From positions 250,868-303,339 of the forward strand of contig JANQAO010000002.1 in NCBI GenBank assembly GCA_030386295.1: a DNA stretch of 52,472 nucleotides, given 5' to 3'. The DNA comes from Candidatus Persebacteraceae bacterium Df01 (GTDB lineage: Bacteria > Pseudomonadota > Gammaproteobacteria > Tethybacterales > Persebacteraceae). Below, piece by piece: positions 1-7,241 of the stretch; position 1 is the first letter of the stretch, and the number at the start of each line of letters is the position of its first letter. The notes below the pieces were generated by a model. The model searched no databases. It had not been told where the DNA came from and saw only the letters and a list, made by a program, of their open reading frames with translations. The position numbers and the translations under genes are program-made.

Positions 1-996
1 TAATTGAATTTGTTCACATAAATTGCCATCATTATTTATATTTTGCAGCCGGGATGAAATTTCTGTTCTATCGCTCAATATTTGCTTGTGCAATTTCTCC
101 AACTTACATGAGAGTACTGTTTTTCTTTTATCTTTAAGCTCTTTCTTTTTTTCATCCACAGTATTATTTTTTTGACTCGCTAATTGCTGAGCATATTCAT
201 TAATTTTTTCATTTACCCCTTGTTCTTTTATATTTCCTCTTTTACTCTGCCCACCTCTAATTTTATTGTACTCGTCTATACCGCGTTGCGTTAGGCAATT
301 ATTAAAGTAAGAAAGCGAAAAAACATTATCTAATTTAACATCAAAATAATTTCCCACTTCTGAAAAATCCACGCCCAACTCTTTTGCCTTTTCATAACGT
401 AAGATGTTATCTATAAACCGCGGTAGGTTTTCGTGAATCAACCGATAACTAATTGATGTGCTATGGCTTTCTGCTGTATAAATATTTTTTCTGTTTTCAT
501 TAAACCCGTCAAAATAGCTAGTCCATTTTTCAAAATCTTTAACAATTCCTATTGCTTCCTCGTTATTTTCCACTTTATCAGGATGCTGCTCTAGCCATGT
601 AGGTAAATCTTCTTTAATAAACTCTTTTTGGAAAAGTCTGTCATTCTTAAATACCTCGCTAACTAGTTTTCTAAGCGCTTCCTGTTTCTCGCCTAGTTTA
701 TCCTGCTCATCTTTATTTTTCTTATCCGCTTTAAGTGCTTCGTACGCACTTTTAAAATCCTCTAAATCCTCTATTTTGAAGGAAAATCCGGAAAGCCGCT
801 TATGAATAAAATCTTTGTGATATTCATCTATTATTATTTTGGCTAGTTTATATTTTCTAGCTAACTCTTCGTCTTTTTTCAACAATTCGCCGTCTTTAAT
901 ATGCTTAGCGGTTTCTCCTACTGGCTCTAATGCAAAGCGAAGTGTTTTTTGAACACTGTACTGATTTGTGAATTCGTCAAAAATAGATGTTTTCAT
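1..996 (-). CDS. cas12a: Cas12a (Cpf1) type V-A CRISPR effector, N-terminal part, runs off the window
   Basis: An uninterrupted 332-codon frame starts at ATG 996 and is still open at base 1. The translation carries the N-terminal Cas12a signature in order: KTLRF (17-21) in the WED-I strand, W158 followed by FxENRKN (165-171), TSISYRLIHENLPRF (180-194), FNNCLTQRGI (231-240), GVNEKINEYAQQ (260-271) and LHKQILSDR (302-310). From memory these match Francisella and Moraxella Cas12a in order and spacing; the TSISYRLIHENLPRF block is nearly identical to the Moraxella one. Family members are about 1200-1350 aa, so roughly 900-1000 codons holding REC2, PI, RuvC and Nuc lie outside. The segment is WED-I plus REC1, which contact crRNA and target heteroduplex. 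An AAGGGA ribosome site precedes the ATG. A weak -10 (TAAAAT, revcomp 1071-1076) lies upstream. The gene is AT- and Lys-rich unlike its neighbours, suggesting transfer. Identity is firm; whether the full gene is intact cannot be seen. Confidence 0.95.
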   Translation of the reverse strand, partial: MKTSIFDEFTNQYSVQKTLRFALEPVGETAKHIKDGELLKKDEELARKYKLAKIIIDEYHKDFIHKRLSGFSFKIEDLEDFKSAYEALKADKKNKDEQDKLGEKQEALRKLVSEVFKNDRLFQKEFIKEDLPTWLEQHPDKVENNEEAIGIVKDFEKWTSYFDGFNENRKNIYTAESHSTSISYRLIHENLPRFIDNILRYEKAKELGVDFSEVGNYFDVKLDNVFSLSYFNNCLTQRGIDEYNKIRGGQSKRGNIKEQGVNEKINEYAQQLASQKNNTVDEKKKELKDKRKTVLSCKLEKLHKQILSDRTEISSRLQNINNDGNLCEQIQL

Positions 997-1009
997 GATT
1001 TTTCCCTTA
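997..1009 (-). promoter_or_regulatory. Ribosome binding site of cas12a
   Basis: Read on the minus strand the bases before ATG 996 are AATAAGGGAAAAATC, giving an AAGGGA Shine-Dalgarno about 6 nt before the start. This supports ATG 996 as the true start. It also contrasts with many neighbouring genes that lack any such site. Confidence 0.7.
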
Positions 1010-1212
1010 TTAAATTAAGTTTACAATCAAAGATACCTAAATCAAATAAATGCCATCCTATTAATTTCATATTTTATGCTAATGTCTTTTTAAACAACAA
1101 TTTTCTTGTGTAACATTTTTTAATGGCACAATATGATGCAATTAGACATCTTTCCGAATGTCATAACCTGCTGTCTATTTATTTTCTCCTATACACCCCA
1201 CAACATACTATC

Positions 1213-2319
1213 ATGAGCACACTTACCGCCAATCAACGGTACCAGCACGGCACAGCCGAAAATATTGGTGTATTACTGGTTAATTTAGGTACCCCAACAG
1301 CACCCACCGCTAAAATGTTGCGGACGTATTTACGTCAATTTTTGAGCGATCGCCGCGTGGTAGAAGCGCCGCACTGGTGGTGGCTGCCATTGCTATACTG
1401 CATCATTGTGCCACGCCGCGCGCCACGCTCGGCGACTGCTTATCAATCAGTGTGGACAGACCAAGGCTCTCCGCTAATGGTTATTTCTCGAGCGCAACAA
1501 CAAAAACTTGCCGCCGCTTTTGCCAAAGAACCCGTTGTTGTGGAATTAGGAATGAGCTACGGCAAGCCATCTGTTGCCAGCGCATTACAAGCACTGCAAG
1601 CACAAAACTGCCGGCGCATTGTGGTGCTGCCGTTATATCCACAATATGCCAGCAGCACCGTCGGTTCGGTTTTTTGCGATGTCACGCGTGAATTATCAAA
1701 ATGGCGAGAGACGCCACATATGCGTTTTGTTTCCGGCTATTGTGACGACCCGCGTTATGTTACGACACTGGTCGATTCCATCCGCACAGCACAACAAGCA
1801 CACGGTCGTCCAGACAAATTAATATTTTCTTTTCATGGTACACCGCTCGCCATGTTGATGGCAGGCGATCCCTATCATTGCTGGTGTCACAAAACAGCGC
1901 GATTGGCGGCGACAGCATTGGGGCTTCACGATAACGAATGGATGACGACATTTCAATCGCGTTTTGGTCCTGCCAAGTGGCTACAACCCTATACAGACGA
2001 AACACTAAAAAAATTGCCTGCACAAGGCGTTCATCATGTGCACGTGGTGTGCCCTGCTTTTGCTTCCGATTGTTTGGAAACACTGGAAGAAATTGCTATT
2101 GAAAACGGCGATTTTTTTAAGCAAGCAGGTGGCAAGCAGTTTCATTATCTGCCAGCACTCAACGACTCGCCACCACATATAGATTTTTTGCGTGATTTGA
2201 TAATTGACAATATTAATGATTGGCTGCAGACAGTGCTACACGAAAATGCACCTGACGTACGCAAAACACAACAGCAAGCAAAAGAATTTATGCACACCTT
2301 GTTAACTCGTTCAAATTAA
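1213..2319 (+). CDS. hemH: Ferrochelatase
   Basis: HemH inserts Fe2+ into protoporphyrin IX, the last step of protoheme synthesis, at the cytoplasmic face of the inner membrane. The 368-aa product has the family opening GVLLVNLGTP (19-28), RQFLSDRRVV (41-50), the catalytic His in FSFHGTP (His208) and the acidic DCLETLEEIA block (286-295). An in-frame ATG at 1123 would add 30 residues with no family counterpart. ATG 1213 places NLGTP at the usual distance from the N-terminus, so I chose it. No good Shine-Dalgarno precedes either start. The gene is divergent from cas12a and convergent with trpC. Length is normal for the family and no defect is seen. Confidence 0.95.
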   Translation: MSTLTANQRYQHGTAENIGVLLVNLGTPTAPTAKMLRTYLRQFLSDRRVVEAPHWWWLPLLYCIIVPRRAPRSATAYQSVWTDQGSPLMVISRAQQQKLAAAFAKEPVVVELGMSYGKPSVASALQALQAQNCRRIVVLPLYPQYASSTVGSVFCDVTRELSKWRETPHMRFVSGYCDDPRYVTTLVDSIRTAQQAHGRPDKLIFSFHGTPLAMLMAGDPYHCWCHKTARLAATALGLHDNEWMTTFQSRFGPAKWLQPYTDETLKKLPAQGVHHVHVVCPAFASDCLETLEEIAIENGDFFKQAGGKQFHYLPALNDSPPHIDFLRDLIIDNINDWLQTVLHENAPDVRKTQQQAKEFMHTLLTRSN

Positions 2320-2378
2320 ATATTATTTCGTTTAATTGCGAATGTATAAATGGCCGTCAAACGCCGATTAATAAATAA

Positions 2379-3179
2379 TTAATCGGCAAACAATTGCCGC
2401 AAAGCAGTACCGGGATCTGATGCTCGCATAAAAGTCTCGCCAATTAAGAAAGCATCGACGCCAGCAGCAGTAAGCGATTTAATATCTGCATTGCTAGCAA
2501 TACCGCTTTCGGCTACAGTGAGCGGACGCGGAGTAGTAGCATGCGCTAGCGGTAACAAATTTATGGATGTTTGCAACGACACTTCAAAAGTGTGTAAGTT
2601 GCGATTGTTAATGCCGATAAGTGCGTTCGGTACGGTCAGCGCCATTTCCAGTTCTTCTGCAGTATGCGATTCGGTTAACACCGCCATGCCCAGTTTGTGT
2701 GCTGCTTGTGCCATGCTGTGCATGAGTTCCGGCGTCAATGCGGCAACAATTAACAATACCGCATCCGCTTCCAACGCCCGAGATTCATAAATCTGCCATT
2801 CTTCCAGCATAAAATCTTTACGCAATATAGGCAACATACAAGCAGCGCGCGCTTGTTGTAAGTGTGCATCTTTACCACCAAAGTATGGCGTGTCGGTGAG
2901 AACCGACAAACAGGTAGCACCTCCAGCTTCATATTGAGATGCTAGCGTAGCAGGATCAAAATCAGCACGCAATAACCCCTTACTGGGGCTTTTTTTCTTG
3001 ATTTCGGCAATGACTGGCAAGCGACTATTTGGCGATTGCAAAGCAGCAACAAAATCACGCGGTGGCGGCACCGCAGAAGCTCTTTGTTGCACTGTGATTA
3101 ATGATTCGTTCTGTCGTCGGCGCGCTACTTCGCAACGCTTGTCGGCAACGATACGCTGCAAGAAAGCCGGTGTATTCAA
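2379..3179 (-). CDS. trpC: Indole-3-glycerol phosphate synthase
   Basis: TrpC closes the ring of carboxyphenylamino-deoxyribulose 5-phosphate to indole-3-glycerol phosphate in tryptophan synthesis. The 266-aa TIM-barrel protein has AEIKKKSPSKG (58-68) with the catalytic Lys, LRKDFM (Lys121), GINNRNLHTFEVSL and the C-terminal SGI and IGE phosphate loops. No ATG fits. I chose TTG 3179 because MNTPAFLQRI then aligns residue for residue with the start of Pseudomonas-type TrpC; a TTG at 3206 would overlap trpD by 20 bp. It lies 7 nt after trpD and is surely co-translated with it. It is a monofunctional enzyme without a fused TrpF. Confidence 0.95.
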   Translation of the reverse strand: MNTPAFLQRIVADKRCEVARRRQNESLITVQQRASAVPPPRDFVAALQSPNSRLPVIAEIKKKSPSKGLLRADFDPATLASQYEAGGATCLSVLTDTPYFGGKDAHLQQARAACMLPILRKDFMLEEWQIYESRALEADAVLLIVAALTPELMHSMAQAAHKLGMAVLTESHTAEELEMALTVPNALIGINNRNLHTFEVSLQTSINLLPLAHATTPRPLTVAESGIASNADIKSLTAAGVDAFLIGETFMRASDPGTALRQLFAD

Positions 3180-3186
3180 CAGAAAA

Positions 3187-4209
3187 TTAGGAGGACGCAG
3201 CGACAAAATCGCTCAACTTTTGCGCCGCCGCACCACTGTCTACCGCCACCGCCGCTTGTTGTACACCGTCTGCAAAGTCTACGGCCTTGTCTGCGACCAT
3301 CAAAGCGGCAGCGGCGTTGAGCAATACGATATCTCGCGCGGCACCGGTGTTACCAGCAAATACCGCATTAATTAATGCCGCCGATTCTGCCGCTGACGAA
3401 ACTCGCAAAGAATCAAGCGACGCGACGCTGAGTCCGACATCTGTCGGCGCAATCGTATAACGAACAATAGCGCCATCGCGCCACTCCGCAATGGCAGTTT
3501 CACCGGCAATGGTAATTTCGTCCAGTCCTTCGCCATGAACTACCATCGCCCGCTGGGCACCACAAGCAGCCAAAGTCTCTGCGTATGAAACTAACAATTG
3601 CAAATTAAAAACACCAGTAACTTGCCGCCGCACACCAGCGGGATTACACAATGGTCCCAGCAAATTAAACATTGTCCGCACACCCAGCTCGCGCCGCACC
3701 GGTGCGGCATGGCGCATTGCCGGATGATGATTAGGTGCAAACATAAAGCCAATGCCAAGGCGCTGAATCAACTCGGCAATTTTGTCCGGCTCCGTATCCA
3801 GCGACGCACCAAGTTCTGACAACAAATCTGAACTGCCTGAAGTGCTGGATAACGCACGATTACCGTGTTTTGCCACACACACACCAGCTGCGGCAGCAAC
3901 AAAAGCGGCAGCAGTAGAAACATTAAACAATCCAGCCCCATCACCGCCAGTGCCGCAAGTATCCACCGCATTGTCGTCAGCTAAGGATACCGGAATCATC
4001 ATAGTGCGCATAACATCTGCTGCCGCCGCTAATTCCTCCGGCGTTTCGCCTTTAATTTTCATTGCCACCAAAAAACCAGCTGTTTGCACCGGAGTCCATT
4101 CCCCTTCTAATATACCGCACACGGCCGTAGCCATTTCAGTGGCGGATAAGTCGCAGCGGGAAGTAGCTTTTTCCAAAAGCTGCTTATAGGAATAGGTGGT
4201 TTCAGACAT
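3187..4209 (-). CDS. trpD: Anthranilate phosphoribosyltransferase
   Basis: TrpD transfers the phosphoribosyl group from PRPP to anthranilate, the second committed step of tryptophan synthesis. The 340-aa product has the PRPP-binding CGTGGD loop (85-90), the following FNVSTAAAFVAAAAG helix, KHGNRALSSTSGSSDLLSELG and the RRELGVRTMFNLLGPL block, all typical. It heads a two-gene trpD-trpC operon; trpE and trpG are not in the window. ATG 4209 has no Shine-Dalgarno. A TAGAAT hexamer preceded by TGT (extended -10) ends 7 nt before it, which suggests a leaderless transcript. Confidence 0.96.
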   Translation of the reverse strand: MSETTYSYKQLLEKATSRCDLSATEMATAVCGILEGEWTPVQTAGFLVAMKIKGETPEELAAAADVMRTMMIPVSLADDNAVDTCGTGGDGAGLFNVSTAAAFVAAAAGVCVAKHGNRALSSTSGSSDLLSELGASLDTEPDKIAELIQRLGIGFMFAPNHHPAMRHAAPVRRELGVRTMFNLLGPLCNPAGVRRQVTGVFNLQLLVSYAETLAACGAQRAMVVHGEGLDEITIAGETAIAEWRDGAIVRYTIAPTDVGLSVASLDSLRVSSAAESAALINAVFAGNTGAARDIVLLNAAAALMVADKAVDFADGVQQAAVAVDSGAAAQKLSDFVAASS

Positions 4210-4216
4210 GAAAATT

Positions 4217-4222
4217 ATTCTA
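4217..4222 (-). promoter_or_regulatory. Candidate extended -10 of trpDC
   Basis: On the minus strand TGTTAGAAT (an extended -10 with TAGAAT) is followed by AATTTTC and then ATG 4209. Transcription would begin at or next to the start codon. No convincing -35 is seen, which fits an extended -10 promoter. Confidence 0.4.
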
Positions 4223-4271
4223 ACACGAGCGTCAGACGGTATTTTCTTTCAACCATCCAAAAGCAATGCAA

Positions 4272-5090
4272 TCAATCTAAAATCCCGTCCAATGCACAAC
4301 GTGCTTTGAATGCCATCAGAAATGGCTTAATGCAAGCAATTTCCTCTTCTTCGGCGGACAAGGAAATTGCCTTCAAAGAATCAACTACAACGATAATGTC
4401 ATCACGCACTGTCGCGCTAAGACGCAACAGTAGCGTCTGCAAAAACGGTTGACGTTCAGGCAACGCCACATTGATGTGTTGTTGTGCCATGTCTAACAAC
4501 GGCAAAATGTTAGCAATTTCATTAGCGGCGATGGCTTTTTCCGCTTCCTCCAAATAATTGAATATCGGCGACGCGCCAACAAGATGACGCGCCCGCTTCC
4601 AATCAATCCCAGAAACAAAATCGCCCTGAGGTCGGATAGTGTCGGTTTTTGAAGAAGGTGTAGAAATATGGTGCTGGGAGTTGGACGAACTGGTGGCAAT
4701 TTGTGATTTGTGAGTTAGCGCAATGGTGGAATTTTGGGGTGATGTCTGCGAAAAAAGCTGCTGCACAATCGCTGTTACCAATTCTTGTAACGTGACATCA
4801 TCAGCCGCAGTATTCCATTCCAATATATTAAAATCTGGCCATTTTTCTGCGGCTCGCCGGCGCAAGGCAGACAAATAAGAAAAATGCGACGGCACCTGTG
4901 CAACAATTGGAAAGTTATTACCTTTTGCTAATTCAACCGCTGCTTCTATGTCTGATACGACATATGTAGTGAGCAATACAGCTATTCCCGCCGATGGCAC
5001 AATTGTCGCCATTTGCGCAGCGGGTAACAGAGCTGCCAGCTGGCGCGCGTCCAAATCTTCACGCACAGAAATAACGCTAATTGTTTTCAT
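4272..5090 (-). CDS. Unrecognised 272-aa protein
   Basis: I do not recognise this protein. Residues 1 to about 115 look like an alpha/beta domain with alternating hydrophobic strands (TISVISV, IAVLLTTYVV, FPIVAQV). Residues about 117-155 form a Ser/Thr/Gln-rich linker likely to be disordered. Residues about 165-272 look all-helical, with AEKAIAANE and EEEEIACIKPFLMAFKARCALDG. There is no signal peptide, transmembrane segment or P-loop. It lies between trpD and a divergent metal permease, with about 60 bp to trpD, so it could be read through into trpDC. The coding signal (codon use like its neighbours, 272 codons without a stop) is convincing; function is unknown. Confidence 0.75.
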   Translation of the reverse strand: MKTISVISVREDLDARQLAALLPAAQMATIVPSAGIAVLLTTYVVSDIEAAVELAKGNNFPIVAQVPSHFSYLSALRRRAAEKWPDFNILEWNTAADDVTLQELVTAIVQQLFSQTSPQNSTIALTHKSQIATSSSNSQHHISTPSSKTDTIRPQGDFVSGIDWKRARHLVGASPIFNYLEEAEKAIAANEIANILPLLDMAQQHINVALPERQPFLQTLLLRLSATVRDDIIVVVDSLKAISLSAEEEEIACIKPFLMAFKARCALDGILD

Positions 5091-5165
5091 TGTCGAATTT
5101 ATCTATTGAAAAATAAAAATTGCCGTGTGCATCAAACGACATCGTACAACCACGATTGCTTGAAT

Positions 5166-5171
5166 TATAAT
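5166..5171 (+). promoter_or_regulatory. Consensus -10 box 8 nt before the permease start
   Basis: A perfect TATAAT is followed by AAGAATTA and ATG 5180. No Shine-Dalgarno lies between them, so the mRNA probably begins at or within a base or two of the ATG. No clear -35 is visible. Confidence 0.45.
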
Positions 5172-5179
5172 AAGAATTA

Positions 5180-6331
5180 ATGAACACAGTTGTTATCAAA
5201 CGCGGCTTACACAATATTGTTGACAATCTTGCCTTGGGCAAAATCGTTGCTCTAGTCGCTAGTGTTCTTCTTATCCTTTATCCAGCCACCCGAGATATCG
5301 CGTTCACGGCATTGAGCGAATCTTATTATCAAGTAAGCATCTTTGTCGCTGCTACGCTTATTGGATTGATTATGTTTGAGCGTGCCCAAAAGCGCGAAAT
5401 GCGGGAAATTTTGCGCCGCCATGCGCGCTGGCAAGTTCCCATTGCCGCTATTTTTGGTGCTATTCCCGGTTGCGGCGGTGCCATTTTTGTGGTCACCCAA
5501 TACATTCGCGGCGCCATGAGTTTTGGTGGCGTAGTAGCTACGCTTACCGCCACTATGGGAGATGCCGCCTTTTTGTTACTCGCCAAAACGCCGCTGGTAG
5601 CAATAAAAATATTCGCTATTTGTTTTGTCATGGGATTGGTTTTTGGTTTTATAGTAGACCGTATTCATGGTCGTGATTTTTTACGCCCTGATACTAAAAA
5701 TGTAGACGTTGACTCCGATATTGAGGAAAACCCACTATTGTCGCCATTTTACCTTTTGTGGATGGTACTGTTTGTCCCCGGTGCAATTATTGGCATTTCC
5801 TACGCTTTTCAGGTTGATGTCGCTAAAGTCTCACAAATTGGCGGAGTAGATTGGGTTAGTCCTTTTGGCGCCGCCGCGGCACTATTTGCTATTGTTATGT
5901 GGACACTTAATCCACTATCCGACATTCGCCTGTGTATTTCAGAGCGACGCACTATGACAAGACGGGTTACCGATACCACCAACTTTATTACCTTTTGGGT
6001 GCTGTGTGGTTTTTTCGGCTATGGGGTACTAGAAAGTTACTTCCATCTTAATTTAGCAGGATTACTGCAATCTTGGGTTTGGCTAACGCCGCTGGTAGCG
6101 GTAATTATCGGCTTTATTCCCGGCTGTGGTCCGCAAGTAGTAGTCGCCACTTTGTTTGTAAACGGTGTAATTCCGCTGTCGGCACAACTAGCCAATGCCA
6201 TTTCCAACGACGGTGATGCACTGTTTCCCGCCGTCGCTATTGCTCCCAAAGCCTCCGTCATTGCCACACTGTACACTGCAATACCGGCTTTGATTGCCGG
6301 ATATGGTTGGATGTTTTTGTTTGAGCGTTGA
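5180..6331 (+). CDS. Putative 10-TM metal/metalloid permease (ArsP_2 / putative manganese transporter family)
   Basis: This is a 383-aa inner-membrane protein with about ten hydrophobic segments. It holds two copies of one motif: IPGCGG...MGDAAFLLLAKTP around residues 95-140 and IPGCGP...DGDALFPAVAIAP around residues 315-355. Each copy has an IPGCG turn and then a GDA helix, as expected of an internally duplicated transporter. From memory this pattern belongs to the ArsP_2 family (putative heavy-metal exporters, often named putative manganese transporter). Cys in both IPGCG motifs and the paired Asp residues are plausible metal ligands. The substrate is not known from sequence. It is a single gene, divergent from the unknown gene at 4272 and followed by tRNA-Val. 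Confidence 0.75.
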   Translation: MNTVVIKRGLHNIVDNLALGKIVALVASVLLILYPATRDIAFTALSESYYQVSIFVAATLIGLIMFERAQKREMREILRRHARWQVPIAAIFGAIPGCGGAIFVVTQYIRGAMSFGGVVATLTATMGDAAFLLLAKTPLVAIKIFAICFVMGLVFGFIVDRIHGRDFLRPDTKNVDVDSDIEENPLLSPFYLLWMVLFVPGAIIGISYAFQVDVAKVSQIGGVDWVSPFGAAAALFAIVMWTLNPLSDIRLCISERRTMTRRVTDTTNFITFWVLCGFFGYGVLESYFHLNLAGLLQSWVWLTPLVAVIIGFIPGCGPQVVVATLFVNGVIPLSAQLANAISNDGDALFPAVAIAPKASVIATLYTAIPALIAGYGWMFLFER

Positions 6332-6399
6332 ATTCACATTTATCAAACCCGTCCATGATAAATGATGGCACGCCTACAGTGCGATAAAATAACGTTTTC

Positions 6400-6474
6400 G
6401 GGCGCTTAGCTCAGTGGGAGAGCGCTGCCTTCACACGGCAGAGGTCGCTGGTTCGATCCCAGCAGCGCCCACCA
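6400..6474 (+). tRNA. tRNA-Val (anticodon CAC)
   Basis: The 75-nt cloverleaf has acceptor GGGCGCT pairing with AGCGCCC, D-arm AGCTCAGTGGGAGAGC, anticodon stem CTGCC/GGCAG with loop TTCACAC (anticodon CAC, reads GUG), T-arm with GGTTCGATCC, and an encoded CCA at 6472-6474. The next ATG is only 11 nt downstream, so the tRNA is very likely co-transcribed with the glycan operon. An upstream TAAAAT (6385-6390) could be its -10. Confidence 0.97.
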
Positions 6475-6485
6475 TTTATAACCCT

Positions 6486-7241
6486 ATGGCTACTATTGAA
6501 AAAACTGTTGTTTGTCTAAAGTGGGGAAATCATCCTCATACCGCCGAGTGGGTTAATCGCCTGTATCGGGGAGTGGCGCGGCATTTATCGCCACCGTTTC
6601 GTTTTGTTTGTTTTACGGATGAACCAACCGGCATGGAACCAGCAATCGAATCTCGCAACATACAATCACTAACATTAGGGTCGGAATTATCCGGTATCTG
6701 GTGGAAGCTGGCAGTTATGCACCCTGACGCCAAGCTTTCTGGTCGCTGTCTGTTTTTGGATTTAGACACAGTAATTGTAGACAACATGGATGATTTTTTT
6801 TCGTATCCGAGACGTTTTTATATTATTCGCAATTGGATTGAGCGACGCAAACAAATTTTTCGCGCACGCCCCCAAGTAGGAAATTCGTCTGTATTTCGTT
6901 TTGAGACCGGAACGAATTCGCATGTAGCAAATTTATTTTTACAAAATCCAGCACACGCAAATAATCGTCTTATTTTTCCTACCGAACAAGCGTTTATAAC
7001 TCATGCCATAGAAAAAAATAATATTACTTGGCGGCCGGAATCGTGGGTAAGAAGCTTTAAGCGTCATTGCTTGCCGATATTTCCTCTGAACTGGCTGCGG
7101 CGTCCACAAATGGAAGCGGGCACAAAAATTATCGCTTTCCATGGTGGTACGCCCAAGCTGGATAAAGTGATTAAAGGCACCGTCGGCAACTGGTACAAAC
7201 GGACGTTGCCTATGCCGCAACTCGCAAAGCATTGGAAATAA
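6486..7241 (+). CDS. Putative glycosyltransferase
   Basis: The 251-aa cytoplasmic protein starts TVVCLKWGNHP and contains RFVCFTD, IWWKLAV and a DxD-type motif in CLFLDLDTVIVDN (about residues 95-107). That motif is the sugar-nucleotide and metal site of GT-A-fold transferases; NSSVFRFE and FHGGTPK are further family-like blocks. The acceptor is unknown. The frame extends back into the tRNA; ATG 6486 is the first start outside it. It is the first gene of an operon with an msbA-like exporter and a GT39 transferase, so a role in lipid A, core or other envelope glycan is inferred. Confidence 0.75.
   Translation: MATIEKTVVCLKWGNHPHTAEWVNRLYRGVARHLSPPFRFVCFTDEPTGMEPAIESRNIQSLTLGSELSGIWWKLAVMHPDAKLSGRCLFLDLDTVIVDNMDDFFSYPRRFYIIRNWIERRKQIFRARPQVGNSSVFRFETGTNSHVANLFLQNPAHANNRLIFPTEQAFITHAIEKNNITWRPESWVRSFKRHCLPIFPLNWLRRPQMEAGTKIIAFHGGTPKLDKVIKGTVGNWYKRTLPMPQLAKHWK

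Noticed and set aside
1123-1212. Upstream ATG extending ferrochelatase by 30 residues
   Set aside because: The extra residues have no counterpart in HemH and the ATG at 1213 gives the usual N-terminus; this stretch is better read as promoter or leader.
6414-6485. Coding start inside tRNA-Val
   Set aside because: The 24 extra residues are translated tRNA sequence; the glycosyltransferase begins at 6486.
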